A DNA stretch of 64,000 bases from CAYMSF01 sp964392985. Its GTDB lineage: Bacteria; Verrucomicrobiota; Lentisphaeria; Victivallales; Victivallaceae. A model generated the notes under the pieces. It was not told the DNA's origin, ran no database searches, and saw only the letters and a list, made by a program, of their open reading frames with translations. Numbering within the stretch: the first letter of the stretch is position 1; the number at the start of each line of letters is the position of its first letter. The position numbers were made by a program, and so were the translations under genes. Shown here one piece after another: positions 63,956 to 64,000 of the stretch. The stretch lies in the NCBI GenBank assembly GCA_964392985.1, contig CAYMSF010000006.1, forward strand, positions 27,402 to 91,401. Reading direction: 5' to 3'.

Positions 63956-64000
63956 GTGTGCGCCAAGCAAAGCTGGCATATACAAGCTGGACAATCCAGC

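Noticed and set aside
1..64000. tRNA, rRNA or insertion sequences
   Set aside because: No tRNA-like T-arm consensus, rRNA segment or transposase-like frame was found on reading the intergenic stretches; a covariance search was not possible here.

Overview
The window looks like part of the chromosome of a Lentisphaerota-type bacterium (PVC group). This is an inference from gene content: a pseudopilin of the 'FTLIELLVVIAI' type with a C-terminal H-Xn-DG motif, large multi-modular secreted glycosidases with lineage-style beta-sandwich modules, an MEP-pathway ispF, and PilT/GspE/GspF-type genes. No rRNA, tRNA, CRISPR array, integrase or intact insertion sequence was seen.

Region 1 (1-18.8 kb) is a carbohydrate-use locus on the + strand, ending in a sugar kinase on the - strand. 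It holds a truncated GH2-like protein cut by the window edge, an acetyl-xylan-esterase-like protein, a stand-alone carbohydrate-binding-like protein, two full-length GH2-like secreted enzymes, a coupled secreted protein of unknown function, a Gfo/Idh/MocA-type oxidoreductase, a GH4 glycosidase with an extra C-terminal beta-sandwich, an SGNH-like (DUF4886-type) protein and a PfkB-family kinase. The three GH2-like genes are paralogues that differ in their C-terminal modules.

Region 2 (18.8-27.7 kb) holds housekeeping and signalling genes: a DUF3313-type lipoprotein, an NMT1/THI5-type solute-binding protein overlapping a Cache-HAMP-PP2C (RsbU-like) phosphatase, leuC-leuD, an MtfA-like peptidase, a STAS anti-anti-sigma protein, a YbgC-type thioesterase and cytidylate kinase.

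Region 3 (27.8-35.8 kb, - strand) is the ribosomal-protein run rplV-rpsC-rplP-rpmC-rpsQ-rplN-rplX-rplE-rpsN-rpsH-rplF-rplR-rpsE-rplO-secY. It starts abruptly at rplV, where an unknown secreted protein occupies the place of rpsS, and it lacks rpmD.

Region 4 (36-42.7 kb) contains an unknown cytoplasmic protein, dut, a gene encoding two PilT ATPases fused in tandem, ispF, a Sel1-repeat lipoprotein and three small membrane or secreted proteins.

Region 5 (42.8-55.8 kb) is a second glycan locus. A XylR-like regulator (sugar-binding domain plus AraC HTH) is divergent from a pseudopilin gene. The gap between them carries two perfect tandem 21-bp repeats abutting a good promoter. Downstream lie a 1345-residue multi-modular GH-A-like enzyme and a GH36 alpha-galactosidase. 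A copy of the big enzyme's N-terminal module lies upstream (42.9 kb), and a frameshifted remnant of its last ~35 codons lies downstream (52.1 kb). Two unknown secreted proteins and an SGNH hydrolase follow.

Region 6 (56-63.5 kb) is a tight operon. It encodes a polytopic macroglobulin-like membrane protein without a thioester motif, two GspF proteins, one GspE ATPase and three pilin-like proteins. This is the best candidate in the window for an undescribed pilus or secretion system. A small membrane protein and a short repeated sequence end the window.
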